From Streptomyces kronopolitis (GTDB taxonomy: Bacteria; Actinomycetota; Actinomycetes; Streptomycetales; Streptomycetaceae), in assembly GCF_014646275.1 (NCBI RefSeq), contig NZ_BMND01000004.1, positions 149,040 through 213,039 of the forward strand: 64,000 nt of DNA. The letters are read 5' to 3'. Position 1 is the first letter of the stretch; each line of letters starts with the position of its first letter. Shown here in pieces: positions 52,149 through 60,659 of this stretch. The translations under genes were made by a program, and so were the position numbers. The notes under the pieces were generated by a model that made no database searches, was not told the origin of the DNA, and was given only the letters and a program-made list of their open reading frames with translations.

Positions 52149-53600
52149 TCAGCCGGTGAGCGCATCCGGTTCGCCCTTGCTCCGCGGCCGCTCGTCGACC
52201 ATCTTGCCCCAGACGATCATCCGATAGGTACTGGTGAACTCCGGGGTGCAGGTCGTCAGCGTGATGTAGCGGCCGGGGCCGGTGAACCCCGAGCCGGGCG
52301 GCACGGGGCCGATCACGCTGGTGTTGCTCGGCGAGGTCTGCGGGAGGATGCTCTCCATCTCGTAGGTGTAGTACGAGCTCTGCGTCTCGACGACGATTTT
52401 GTCGCCCTTGGTCAGCTTGTTGATGTAGCGGAACGGCTCGCCGTGGGTGTTGCGGTGCGCGGCCACCGCGAAGTTGCCCTTCTTGTCCCAGGGCATCGCC
52501 GTCTTGGTCCCGCTGTTCTTGTCGTAGTGACCGACCATGCCGTGGTCGAGCACATTGTGCTTGTCGATGCCCTCGGCTATCGGCGCCTTCACATCGAGCT
52601 TGGGGATGTACATGATCCCGAAGCGCTCGCCGTCCGCGAGGTTCTTCTTTTCGCCGCCGCCCTTGTCCCACTCGTGCTGAAGGTTGGTGGTGGCGCCGCC
52701 CGCCTCCTCCTCCGCGCGGACATTCGTCCACCAGAGCTGGTAGGTGACGAAGAGCAGCATCAGCACGCCGAGGGTGATGAACACCTCGCCCAGCGCGCGG
52801 CTGGCGATCAGGCTGGGGCTGTCCTTGGCGGCGCGGGCGGCCCGCCGGGCCTCCACCCGGGACGTGGGGGCAGCGGCGACGGAGTCGGCGGCCGTGGTGT
52901 CGGCCGGCCCGCCGTGACGTGCTCGGCGTCCGCCGCGCTTGGCGGCCTCCTGGGCGGCCTTGCGCCGGGCCGCTCTGCCGCCGCCGGCCGGAGACTCCGC
53001 CGTGGTTTCACGTGAAACCACGGAGCCCCCGACATCCGCGGCCTCCGCAACGTCGGTTTCACGTGAAACGGTGGCGCCGCCGGGCTTCTCGGCCTGCCGC
53101 AGCGCCATGGTCTCGTCGTCGTTCCGCCAGGGCGCGGGGGCGGCCGCCGCGGGGGGAGCAGGAGCGGGGGGTGGAGGCGTCTCGCGCGCGACATAGGGCC
53201 GGGCTATCGGCTGGGGCGAGGCGGGGCGCGGGGCGGGGACGGCGCCGTGGCCCTGGCCGTAGCCGGCGGACTGCGGCGGCGCGGGCGGCTGCCGGTGCGG
53301 CGGGTCCGGTTCCAGATGCGGGCGGAACCACGGAGAGCCCTGCCGCACGCCCTCCTGGGCCGGCTTGCCCCGCCGTCGGCCCCGGCCCGGCCGGCCGTAC
53401 GGAGCGGCCGGGCCGGCCGGGGGCGCCTGCCCCGGCAGCGGATCGTTCAGGGGGTCGTTGAGCGCCTCCACCGCGGCCTCGAACGCGTCGGGCTGCCGGT
53501 GGGGCTCCTGCGGGCCGTACGGGTCGTGTGGCGGATACGACCGGTCCGGTTCGTAGGGCTCGGAGGAACTGCCTTCACGCTCGGGGCGCAAGGCGGTCAC
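52149..53600 (-). CDS. class E sortase with long disordered cytoplasmic N-terminus, 483 aa
   Basis: The sortase part covers the last 220 residues, with helix ALGEVFITLGVLMLLFVTYQLW, catalytic His in VAAHRNTHGEPF and Cys in ITLTTCTPEFTSTYR. The first 250 residues are Pro/Arg/Ala-rich and disordered, ending in a basic Lys/Arg patch before the helix. Two parS palindromes lie in the coding sequence and give rise to two VSRET pentapeptides. Starts GTG 53600 overlapping the upstream pabA stop (GTGA). Confidence 0.9.
   Translation of the reverse strand: MTALRPEREGSSSEPYEPDRSYPPHDPYGPQEPHRQPDAFEAAVEALNDPLNDPLPGQAPPAGPAAPYGRPGRGRRRGKPAQEGVRQGSPWFRPHLEPDPPHRQPPAPPQSAGYGQGHGAVPAPRPASPQPIARPYVARETPPPPAPAPPAAAAPAPWRNDDETMALRQAEKPGGATVSRETDVAEAADVGGSVVSRETTAESPAGGGRAARRKAAQEAAKRGGRRARHGGPADTTAADSVAAAPTSRVEARRAARAAKDSPSLIASRALGEVFITLGVLMLLFVTYQLWWTNVRAEEEAGGATTNLQHEWDKGGGEKKNLADGERFGIMYIPKLDVKAPIAEGIDKHNVLDHGMVGHYDKNSGTKTAMPWDKKGNFAVAAHRNTHGEPFRYINKLTKGDKIVVETQSSYYTYEMESILPQTSPSNTSVIGPVPPGSGFTGPGRYITLTTCTPEFTSTYRMIVWGKMVDERPRSKGEPDALTG
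53005..53018. other. parS partitioning site 5, inside the sortase gene
   Basis: Exact GTTTCACGTGAAAC; flanking CCGTG / CACGG extend it to a 24-bp perfect palindrome (53000-53023). Encodes VSRET in the sortase. Confidence 0.85.
53056..53069. other. parS partitioning site 6, inside the sortase gene
   Basis: Exact GTTTCACGTGAAAC 51 bp from site 5; symmetry stops at the 14-mer. Encodes the first VSRET pentapeptide of the sortase tail. Confidence 0.85.
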
Positions 53601-54253
53601 GCGCCGGCCTTGCCGACCACCGGGGCCAGCCCCGTCGAGCGCGCCACCGCCCCCTCATCGCCGCATTCGACGAGCCAGTTGGCCAGCATCCGGTGCCCCC
53701 ACTCGGTCAGGACCGACTCGGGGTGGAACTGCACACCCTCCACCGGTAGTTCGCGGTGCCGCAGACCCATGATGATCCGTCCGCCGGGGACGTCGTCGGC
53801 CTCCGTCCAGGCGGTGACGAGCAGGTCGTCGGGGACGGTGTCCGGCTCCACGGCCAGGGAGTGGTAGCGGGTGGCGGTGAACGGGCTGGGCAGCCCGGAG
53901 AAGACGCCGGCGTTCTCGTGGACGACCAGCGAGGTCTTGCCGTGCAGCAGCTCGGGCGCGCGGTCCACCACGCCGCCGTACGCGACGGCCATCGACTGCA
54001 TGCCCAGGCAGACGCCGAAGACCGGGACGCCGGTGTCCGCGCAGTGCCGGACCATGTCGACGCAGACACCGGCCTGCTCGGGGGTGCCGGGACCGGGCGA
54101 CAGCAGCACCCCGTCGAAGCCGTCCTGGGCGTGCCGCGGGGCGACCTCGTCGTTGCGCAGCACCTCGCACTCGGCACCGAGTTGGTAGAGGTACTGGACG
54201 AGGTTGAAGACGAAGCTGTCGTAGTTGTCGACGACGAGAATCCGTGCGGTCAT
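53597..54253 (-). CDS. pabA: glutamine amidotransferase of aminodeoxychorismate/anthranilate synthase (PabA/TrpG), 218 aa
   Basis: Class-I amidotransferase releasing ammonia for p-aminobenzoate or anthranilate. Signature residues are NYDSFVFNLVQYLYQLGAE, SPGPGTPEQAG, catalytic Cys in FGVCLGMQS and His-Glu in VQFHPESVLTEWG. No synthase component I is adjacent. It is coupled on both sides by 4-bp overlaps with a small membrane protein gene and a sortase gene, a conserved but puzzling neighbourhood. Confidence 0.92.
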   Translation of the reverse strand: MTARILVVDNYDSFVFNLVQYLYQLGAECEVLRNDEVAPRHAQDGFDGVLLSPGPGTPEQAGVCVDMVRHCADTGVPVFGVCLGMQSMAVAYGGVVDRAPELLHGKTSLVVHENAGVFSGLPSPFTATRYHSLAVEPDTVPDDLLVTAWTEADDVPGGRIIMGLRHRELPVEGVQFHPESVLTEWGHRMLANWLVECGDEGAVARSTGLAPVVGKAGA

Positions 54254-54426
54254 CGGACGGCTGCCATCCCTTGATCGACAGTGACGTCATTGAAGGGGAG
54301 CAGCGGCTCCGCCCACGGAAAGACGTACTGGAAGAGTATGAAGACCACCGTCAGGGCGAGCACCAGGGAAATCAGCGCCTTCACCCACGTGTTGCCCGGC
54401 AGATGCCGCCAGATCCAGCCGTACAT
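54250..54426 (-). CDS. small single-pass membrane protein, 58 aa
   Basis: Begins MYGWIWRHLPGNTWVKAL, then a helix (ISLVLALTVVFILFQYVF), and ends with a short outside tail, PWAEPLLPFNDVTVDQG. The ATG at 54426 and a stop overlapping pabA's ATG (ATGA) place it firmly in the pabA-sortase operon. The WxxW and PW-PLLPF motifs look conserved-protein-like. Function unknown; it may partner the sortases or tether an enzyme at the membrane. Confidence 0.75.
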   Translation of the reverse strand: MYGWIWRHLPGNTWVKALISLVLALTVVFILFQYVFPWAEPLLPFNDVTVDQGMAAVR

Positions 54427-54507
54427 GCTGTCGCTGTCCCCTTGCCGATGCCGATGACGATGTCCGTTGCGACACCAGAGTAAGGGGCGAGGGCGGGCGC
54501 AGGTGGG

Positions 54508-55230
54508 TCAGCTGCTCAAAGCCGATGGCCTTCCCCGTGCCGCGGGTTGGGTGGAATCCAGGTGTGCCCAGGCGATCAGCCGGTGGCTGTGGCCCCATTC
54601 CGGCTCGCAGGTCGTCAGCGTGAGATACCGCCCGGGGCCGTGGAAACCGGACTTGGGCGGCACGGGGTCGATCACGCCGATATCGCCGGGCAGCGTGGTG
54701 TAGGGCCGGTTGTCGATGCGGTAGGTGAACCAGGTCGTGCCGTCGGTGAGCACCACGGCGTCACCGGGGCGCAGCCGGGGGAAGTCCTTGAACGGGTCGC
54801 CGTAGGTGCGGCGGTGCCCGGCGACGGAGAAGTTGCCGAGCTGGCCGAGGTGGGCGGTGCGGTCGTAGTGGCCCAGGCCGCGCTTGAGGACGTCGGGCGC
54901 GGTGCCCTCCAGTACGGGCTTGGCCCAGTCGGCGCCGAGGCGGGGGATGTACATCACGGCGAACGAGGCGCCCGGCGGGTAGGCGCGGGGGCGCGCGGCC
55001 GGTGCGGTGCGGCCGCCGGGGGCCGGCGGGCGGGCCGGGGCGGTGACCGGGCCCGTGGACCAGCGGTCCTGGAGCCGGCCGATCTCGCCGTCCATGGCGC
55101 TGTCGGCCCGTACGCCGGTCCAGAAGAGGAGATAGACCACGAAGAGCACGATGAGCGCGCCCGCGGTGACGCAGATTTCGCTGAGCGTCCGCACGATCCG
55201 GCGCACCGTCGTTCCGCCCCGCTGCGTCAT
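54508..55230 (-). CDS. third class E sortase, 240 aa
   Basis: Helix SEICVTAGALIVLFVVYLLF, catalytic His in SVAGHRRTYGDPF and Cys in LTLTTCEPEWGHSHR. The residue after the Cys region differs from the other two sortases (EPEWGHSHR against TPxxTSTYR), so it may have a distinct substrate. A Pro/Ala-rich insert of about 30 residues follows the helix. Start ATG 55230; downstream are the small membrane protein and pabA. Confidence 0.9.
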   Translation of the reverse strand: MTQRGGTTVRRIVRTLSEICVTAGALIVLFVVYLLFWTGVRADSAMDGEIGRLQDRWSTGPVTAPARPPAPGGRTAPAARPRAYPPGASFAVMYIPRLGADWAKPVLEGTAPDVLKRGLGHYDRTAHLGQLGNFSVAGHRRTYGDPFKDFPRLRPGDAVVLTDGTTWFTYRIDNRPYTTLPGDIGVIDPVPPKSGFHGPGRYLTLTTCEPEWGHSHRLIAWAHLDSTQPAARGRPSALSS

Positions 55231-55267
55231 CCGGCCCCGCCCCTCCCCGCTGCCCCGGGGGGCGCGG

Positions 55268-56038
55268 CTACGGCTTCACAGGCTGTGCGTAGTGGAGATC
55301 CACTGTGCCGGAGTAGCCGGGAAGAGTCACCGCCTCGTGCTGGTCGACTTTCCAGCCGAGGCCGTAGGCGTTCACGTACTGGAGGTAGTTCTGGATGGCG
55401 GGGGAGGCGGTCAGGGCGTTGGTGAGGGCCTCGCGGTCGCCGACGGCGGTGATCTTGTACGGCGGTGAGTAGACCCGGCCCTGGAGGATCAGGGTGTTGC
55501 CGACGCAGCGCACCGCGCTGGTGGAGATCAGCCGCTGGTCCATGACCTTGATGCCCTTGGCGCCGCCGTGCCACAGGGCGTTCACGACGGCCTGCAGGTC
55601 CTGCTGGTGGATGACCAGGTCGTTGGGCTGCGGCTCGGGGATGCCGGGAATCTTGGCGGTGGCGTTCGGCGGAGCGTCGGTGAGGGTGACCGTCACGCCC
55701 TGGCCCTTGACCGGCTTGGTGCCGGCGCTCTTCTCCAGCGCCTTGAGCTTGGCCTCCTCGGCCCGGGAGCTGCCGTTGTCGCGCTGGGCGAGGGAGTCGA
55801 CCTCGGCGCGCAGCGCGGCGTTGCTCTCGTCCTGGACGCCGTTCTTGTGGCTGCGTTCCTGGATGAGGTCGGACAGCCGCAGCATCGAGTCGTCCGAGCG
55901 CAGGTTCGTGCCCCGTGCGGTGTCGAAGCTGAGCCAGAACAGCATCCCGGCGAGCGCGAAGACGACGAGCGTGAGGAGGCGCACCGGCCGCAGGCGCGAG
56001 CGGGCGGGGCGGTCGGGGGAGTCAGCGGAATTGCTCAA
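55268..56038 (-). CDS. DUF881 family membrane protein, 256 aa
   Basis: An N-terminal helix (LLTLVVFALAGMLFWLSF), a coiled-coil stretch (LSDLIQERSHKNGVQDES ... EAKLKALEKSAG) and a DUF881 domain with GQGVTVTLTDAPPNA and DLQAVVNALWHGGAKGIKVM. The family (YlxW-like) occurs near division genes. Start is TTG 56038 after a weak ribosome site. It lies divergent from crgA and just upstream of the third sortase. Confidence 0.87.
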   Translation of the reverse strand: MSNSADSPDRPARSRLRPVRLLTLVVFALAGMLFWLSFDTARGTNLRSDDSMLRLSDLIQERSHKNGVQDESNAALRAEVDSLAQRDNGSSRAEEAKLKALEKSAGTKPVKGQGVTVTLTDAPPNATAKIPGIPEPQPNDLVIHQQDLQAVVNALWHGGAKGIKVMDQRLISTSAVRCVGNTLILQGRVYSPPYKITAVGDREALTNALTASPAIQNYLQYVNAYGLGWKVDQHEAVTLPGYSGTVDLHYAQPVKP

Positions 56039-56218
56039 CGTACCCTTACTCCTTACGGCGCCTCGGAAGGACTACGCTAACGGACGCCCGGGAGACGAAT
56101 CCGCTCCCCACCGCATCCGCGTCCCGGCGCACACTCCGTACCTCCCCGCGGATGGGGGCACCGCCCGCTCGAGCACGGACGAGAGCCGGGGAGCAGCACA
56201 TCGACAGGAGAGTTCCTC

Positions 56219-56476
56219 GTGCCGAAGTCACGGATCCGCAAGAAGGACGACTTCACGCCGCCGCCGGCGGCCAAGACCACCAGCCTGAAGATGAACTCAG
56301 GCCGTGGCTGGGTGGCGCCGGTGATGCTGGCCATGTTCCTGATCGGGCTGGTGTGGATCGTGACGTTCTATGTGTCCGAAGGCGATCTGCCGATCGGGGC
56401 CATGGGCAACTGGAACATCGTCTGCGGCTTCGGCTTCATCGCGGTGGGCTTCGGCGTATCCACCCAGTGGAAGTAG
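56219..56476 (+). CDS. crgA: cell division protein CrgA, 85 aa
   Basis: Small two-helix membrane protein that modulates FtsZ ring assembly at sporulation septation in Streptomyces. Sequence begins [16 protein letters not shown]; helices are [21 protein letters not shown] and [17 protein letters not shown]. Start GTG 56219 after GGAG. Monocistronic. Confidence 0.95.
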   Translation: MPKSRIRKKDDFTPPPAAKTTSLKMNSGRGWVAPVMLAMFLIGLVWIVTFYVSEGDLPIGAMGNWNIVCGFGFIAVGFGVSTQWK

Positions 56477-56506
56477 GGCAAGCCCTGCCCAAGGCCATCC
56501 ACACGG

Positions 56507-56694
56507 TTATCCACAGCCGGGGAAAACTTCAGAAGATCTGTGGATAACCTTCGGGAGGTTGACGCCGGTGTGATCGGCGGCACCCTTCCCGAGCCTCCCT
56601 CTCCCCCTGTCCCGGCTGGGGAAACGCAGGTCAGGGCGGTGCGGAACGAGAGTTCCGCACCGCATGCACAAGATCGGCCACGCACTGTGGACAA
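56507..56694. other. three DnaA boxes in the crgA-rhomboid gap
   Basis: TTATCCACA at 56507-56515, TGTGGATAA at 56539-56547 and TGTGGACAA at 56686-56694; the last two are in reverse orientation. All match Streptomyces DnaA-box consensus TTRTCCACA. The first two form an inverted pair. Confidence 0.65.
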
Positions 56695-56711
56695 CGTGGC
56701 GCCACGGGCCC

Positions 56712-57629
56712 TCAGCCCGTGAGCTGAAGGGTCCGTACCCACACCACGGCGACGATCGCCAGCAGCATCACCGCGCAGGTCCCGAGATGCACCAGGGTCC
56801 GCCGGTCGCGCGGCGCGTGCACCATCCCGAAGGCCACCGCGGCGCCCACCACGAGGCCTCCCACGTGTGCCTGCCAGGCGATATTCGGCCACAGGAAAGT
56901 GAAGACGAGGTTCAGGCCGAGCAGGATCAGCACCGGCTTCATGTCGTACCGCAGCCGCCGCATCAGGACGGCGGTCGCGCCGAGCAGCCCGAAGATCGCG
57001 CCGGAGGCGCCCAGCGAGGGCTGGTTCTGCGCGGCGAGGAGGAACGACAGGGCGCTGCCGCCCAGGCCGGCCAGCAGGTAGAGCGCCAGGAAGCGGGCCC
57101 GGCCGAGCGCTGCCTCCAGCGGCGGCCCCAGCCACCACAGCGAGAGCATGTTGAAGGCGATGTGGGCGATCTGCTGGTGCAGGAACATCGCGGTCAGCAG
57201 GCGGTACCACTCGCCCTCGGCGACGCCGACGAGCCGGTAGCTGCCCGGCTCGGCGGCCAGACCGATCAGATCGAGGTGGTTGACCAGCGGGCTCAGCGCA
57301 CCGCCGGTCGCCATCACGGCGAGGAAGAGCGCGACGTTGAGGCCCAGCAGGACCTTGGTCACCAGGCGGGGATCGGCGGTGATCGCGCCGCCCGCGATCG
57401 TGCGCGGCGCCGCCGCCTGCGGCGCACGGCCGGTGCCGCTGCCGCCGCGCACGCAGTCCGGGCACTGGAAACCGACCGAGGCGCTGATCATGCACTCGGG
57501 GCATATCGGCTTGTCACAGCGGGTGCAGCGGATGCCGGTCGGGCGGTCGGGGTGGCGGAAACAGCCCGGCAGGCCGTCGTCGCCCCGCGCGTCCCGCGGT
57601 TCCTGTGGGCTGCCTGGCACCTGGTCCAT
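56712..57629 (-). CDS. rhomboid-family intramembrane serine protease with N-terminal zinc-finger-like region, 305 aa
   Basis: A Cys-rich cytosolic start (GCFRHPDRPTGIRCTRCDKPICPECM ... FQCPDC, spread over residues about 21-62) looks like a B-box-like zinc module. The rhomboid core follows with MFLHQQIAHIAFNM, the catalytic Ser in LGASGAIFGLLG and the catalytic His in WQAHVGGLVVG. Start ATG 57629; the longer open frame runs into ppiA and is not coding. Cleaves transmembrane proteins; substrates unknown. Confidence 0.92.
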   Translation of the reverse strand: MDQVPGSPQEPRDARGDDGLPGCFRHPDRPTGIRCTRCDKPICPECMISASVGFQCPDCVRGGSGTGRAPQAAAPRTIAGGAITADPRLVTKVLLGLNVALFLAVMATGGALSPLVNHLDLIGLAAEPGSYRLVGVAEGEWYRLLTAMFLHQQIAHIAFNMLSLWWLGPPLEAALGRARFLALYLLAGLGGSALSFLLAAQNQPSLGASGAIFGLLGATAVLMRRLRYDMKPVLILLGLNLVFTFLWPNIAWQAHVGGLVVGAAVAFGMVHAPRDRRTLVHLGTCAVMLLAIVAVVWVRTLQLTG

Positions 57630-57769
57630 CGGCCTCTCGTCCTCTTCTCCGTCCGGGCGCCCGTCACGCGCCCTCCCGCCCGGCTCCGGACGAGCGTCGC
57701 GCCCCGCCTGATGTACGACCGGGCGGGGCGCAATGGTTCCCCGGCGCGGGCCGGGGCACAAGACACGGC

Positions 57770-58297
57770 TCAGCGGGTCTCGATGACCACCGACTCGATG
57801 ACGACGTCCTGGACCGGACGGTCCGTGCGCGGGTTCGTCTGGGTGCCGGCGATCGCGTCCACGACCTTCTTGCCGGCGTCGTTGCTGACCTCGCCGAAGA
57901 TGGTGTGCTTGCCGGTCAGCCAGGCGGTCGCGCCGACGGTCACGAAGAACTGCGAGCCGTTCGTGCCGGGGCCGGCGTTCGCCATGGCCAGCAGGTACGG
58001 CTTGTTGAAGGCCAGGTCGGGGTGGAACTCGTCCCCGAACTCGTAGCCGGGGCCGCCGGTGCCGTTGCCCAGCGGGTCGCCGCCCTGGATCATGAAGCCA
58101 CTGATCACCCGGTGGAAGACGGTGCCGTCGTAGAGGCGGTCCGTGGACTTCTTGCCCGTCGCCGGGTGGGTCCACTCCCGCTCGCCGTTGGCGAGCTCGA
58201 CGAAGTTCTTGACCGTCTTGGGTGCATGGTTCGGCAGAAGCCGAATCTCGATGTCGCCCTGGTTCGTCTTCAGGGTGGCGTAGAGCTGCTCAGCCAC
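57770..58297 (-). CDS. ppiA: peptidyl-prolyl cis-trans isomerase (cyclophilin), 175 aa
   Basis: Cytoplasmic prolyl isomerase. The catalytic Arg is in YDGTVFHRVISGFMIQGGDP, followed by the core QFFVTV and GKHTIFGEVSNDAG; no signal peptide. Start GTG 58297 after GGAAGG. Monocistronic, 140 bp upstream of the rhomboid gene. Confidence 0.95.
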   Translation of the reverse strand: MAEQLYATLKTNQGDIEIRLLPNHAPKTVKNFVELANGEREWTHPATGKKSTDRLYDGTVFHRVISGFMIQGGDPLGNGTGGPGYEFGDEFHPDLAFNKPYLLAMANAGPGTNGSQFFVTVGATAWLTGKHTIFGEVSNDAGKKVVDAIAGTQTNPRTDRPVQDVVIESVVIETR

Positions 58298-58632
58298 GAT
58301 CTACCTTCCATAAGTCTGCACTGACGGTTCACGATCCTCGCATGGACCGGCCCGCCCGTCGTCCGACCTCACCCCTGTCGGGCCGTGCGCCACTCTTTCC
58401 GGGACGCCGGGCTCCTGACGGACTTCGTGCCGATTTCCTGCGCCGGGAGCGGCAAAGCGTGGCATTGTCGTCAACAAGGCTCCGGAAGGTCCGCAATGAC
58501 CCGGATGCCCGCTCGCACATGCCGTGTGACGTCCGAGCGGGCATGATCTTCAAACGGGTGGACAGGCGATACAGAAGACACGGGGGACCAGGCCCCCTAG
58601 CCCCGGACAACGCCACCGAGGAGGAGGATCCC
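58298..58632. other. 335-bp divergent gap ppiA / DUF5324 gene
   Basis: Upstream regions of both genes. An open frame continues from 58222 into the DUF5324 gene but shows no start or protein-like composition. No clear operator found. Confidence 0.5.
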
Positions 58633-59352
58633 GTGACCCGCAAGGACAGCGTGCGCGCCGCGACCGGTACGGCCAGGGACAGCGTGCGGCACGCCGCGGA
58701 GGTGGTGGCTCCGTATGCCGGTACGGCCAAGGAAGCCGCCGTGCACTTCGCGCATGAAGCACGTACCCGCGCGGCGCCCAGGGTGGCCGAGGCCGCCCAC
58801 CAGGCACGCACGCAGTACGACACCCACCTGCAGCCGCGGTTCGAGCACGCCCGCGGCACCCTGCCGCCCAAGGTGGACGCCGCGGCGACCCGCGCGGCCC
58901 ACCGCACCCGCAAGGCCGCCCGCCAGGCCGCCGACTACACGGCACCGCGGCTGGAGAACGCGGTGACCACCGCGCGCGCCGCGGCCGAGCCGGTGCGGGA
59001 GGAAGCCGTCGCCCGCGGCGCCGCCGCGCTCGCCGCGCTCCGCGGCCAGGTGACGGCCAAGGAGATCGCCAAGCTGCAGAAGAAGCACAGCCGGCGGGCC
59101 AAGTGCGGCAAGCTCGCCAAGCGCCTCACCGTGCTGGGCATCCTGGCCGGCGGAGCGATCGCCGCCTGGAAGTGGTGGGACAAGCAGGCCAACCCGGACT
59201 GGCTGGTCGAGCCGCCGGCGCCCACCGAGGTCAGCGACCGCGGCCGGCTGAGCTCGGTCGACGGCAGCCAGAACGGCTCGCTCGACCCCGAGGTCCAGGC
59301 CAAGCAGGCCGACGCCGAGGCCGATGAGCGCGGCGGCGGCAGCACCGCCTGA
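58633..59352 (+). CDS. DUF5324 family Ala-rich membrane-associated protein, 239 aa
   Basis: About 165 residues of amphipathic Ala/Arg/Thr helix (AARQAADYTAPRLENAVTTA and the like), similar in style to phasins or apolipoprotein-like repeats. A hydrophobic helix (LAKRLTVLGILAGGAIAAWKWW) follows, then an acidic tail. Matches DUF5324 as I recall. Start GTG 58633 after GAGGAGG. Confidence 0.78.
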   Translation: MTRKDSVRAATGTARDSVRHAAEVVAPYAGTAKEAAVHFAHEARTRAAPRVAEAAHQARTQYDTHLQPRFEHARGTLPPKVDAAATRAAHRTRKAARQAADYTAPRLENAVTTARAAAEPVREEAVARGAAALAALRGQVTAKEIAKLQKKHSRRAKCGKLAKRLTVLGILAGGAIAAWKWWDKQANPDWLVEPPAPTEVSDRGRLSSVDGSQNGSLDPEVQAKQADAEADERGGGSTA

Positions 59353-59371
59353 CCCGGCCCCAACGGCTCAC

Positions 59372-59418
59372 CGGGCCGTGTCCGCCCTCCCGTCCCGGGA
59401 GCCGGCGGACACGGCCCG
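59372..59418. terminator. strong bidirectional terminator at the end of the right-edge operon
   Basis: Perfect 15-bp arms CGGGCCGTGTCCGCC / GGCGGACACGGCCCG with a 17-base loop that itself folds (CTCCC/GGGAG). Ends both the DUF5324 gene and the converging five-gene operon. Confidence 0.85.
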
Positions 59419-59441
59419 CGCACGTACGGACGTGGGTGTCC

Positions 59442-60659
59442 TCAGCCGAGCGCGGCCCGCAGCCGGGCGAAGGCCGTCCGCAGTATCGACGGGTGGCTTG
59501 CCGCGTTGATGCGGAAGCAGCTCTCGAACGCCGCGCCGCCGAAGCTCTCGCCGGCCAGTACGTGGATGCCGCTGCGCTCCAGCGCCCCGGCGAACCGGCG
59601 CGCGTCCTGCTCCCCCGCGGCCTCGGCCCACACCAGGTACGTGGCGTCGGGGGCGGTCGCGCCGACGCGCACCGGCAGGCCCGCCAGCTCGTCGAGGACG
59701 AGCCGCACGCGCTCGGCGAGCTCCTCGCGCAGGGTGTGCAGCCAGGCGACGCCCTCCGGCCCGTAGCAGGCGACGGTGGCGAGGGCGCCGAGGCTGCCCG
59801 GGCGCCCCAGGAGGCTCTGCGGCAGCTCCGCGAGGGCGGGCGCCGAGCGCTCGGAGCCGTAGACGCTGGCGCTCTTCAGCCCGGGGATGTTGAACGCCTT
59901 CGACGCGGAGGTGAGGCCGAAGGCCCGTATCCCGTGGATCGCGGGGTCCGCGAACGCCGAGGGCATCGCGCGGCCGGGCATCCCCAGCGGGAGGTGCACC
60001 TCGTTGGAGAGCAGCAGAAGGTCGTGCTCCCGGCACACCCCGATCGCCCGGGACATCTCCGGGAGGGTCCAGGCCCGCCCGACCGGGTTGTGCGGCTGGC
60101 ACACGATCCAGCCGCGGGCGCCCTCGCGGGCCGCGGTGGCCAGGGCCGCCCAGTCGTGCTGCCAGCGCCCCCCGGAGCGGCCCAGCGGCACGGCCACCGG
60201 TACCAGGCCCGCCTCACGGACCACCGTGAACAGATCGCCGTACACGGGGGTCTCGACGATGACGGGGCTGCCCGGGGGCAGACCGGAGTGCATCAGGGTG
60301 CGCAGCCCGGTCAGCACGTCCGTGGTGCAGCGCAGCCCGGCGACCTGCGCGTCGTGGTGCTCGGCCAGATAGCGCCCGCACGCCGCCTCCTGCGCCTCGG
60401 GCAGGCCGTAGCCGGTCTCGCCGAGGCCGATGGCCTCGACCAGGGCGGAGCGCAGGAACTCCGGTGGGTGGAGGTCCATCTCGGCGACGCCGAGGCAGAT
60501 GCGGTCGGGGGTGTCCGGGCCGAGCCGCCACTTCAGGGTGCGGCGGGCGCGCAGCGCGTCGAGGTCGGTCAGGAAGCGCGGCCGCTCGGGCAGCAGGCCG
60601 GGGGAGGCGGTGCGGGCGGGCGGCTGGTGGGCCGTCGCCGCCCGGAGGTCATTGGGCAT
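59442..60659 (-). CDS. PLP aminotransferase-fold enzyme, MalY/PatB (C-S lyase) type, 405 aa
   Basis: Fold-type I. The start of the core (TLKWRLGPDTPDRICLGVAEMDLHPP) is the MalY/PatB signature with W-MDF-like element. The PLP Lys is in LTSASKAFNIPGLKSA and the ring partner in CQPHNPVGRAW. Relatives split cystathionine-like thioethers or transaminate. Its start overlaps the alaX-like end by 11 bp, so it is last of the five-gene operon. A beta-lyase or an aminotransferase acting on the operon's product is likely. Confidence 0.85.
   Translation of the reverse strand: MPNDLRAATAHQPPARTASPGLLPERPRFLTDLDALRARRTLKWRLGPDTPDRICLGVAEMDLHPPEFLRSALVEAIGLGETGYGLPEAQEAACGRYLAEHHDAQVAGLRCTTDVLTGLRTLMHSGLPPGSPVIVETPVYGDLFTVVREAGLVPVAVPLGRSGGRWQHDWAALATAAREGARGWIVCQPHNPVGRAWTLPEMSRAIGVCREHDLLLLSNEVHLPLGMPGRAMPSAFADPAIHGIRAFGLTSASKAFNIPGLKSASVYGSERSAPALAELPQSLLGRPGSLGALATVACYGPEGVAWLHTLREELAERVRLVLDELAGLPVRVGATAPDATYLVWAEAAGEQDARRFAGALERSGIHVLAGESFGGAAFESCFRINAASHPSILRTAFARLRAALG

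Noticed and set aside
56712..58175. Single 487-residue frame across rhomboid and ppiA
   Set aside because: Upstream part is the ppiA antisense-frame shadow; rhomboid begins at ATG 57629.
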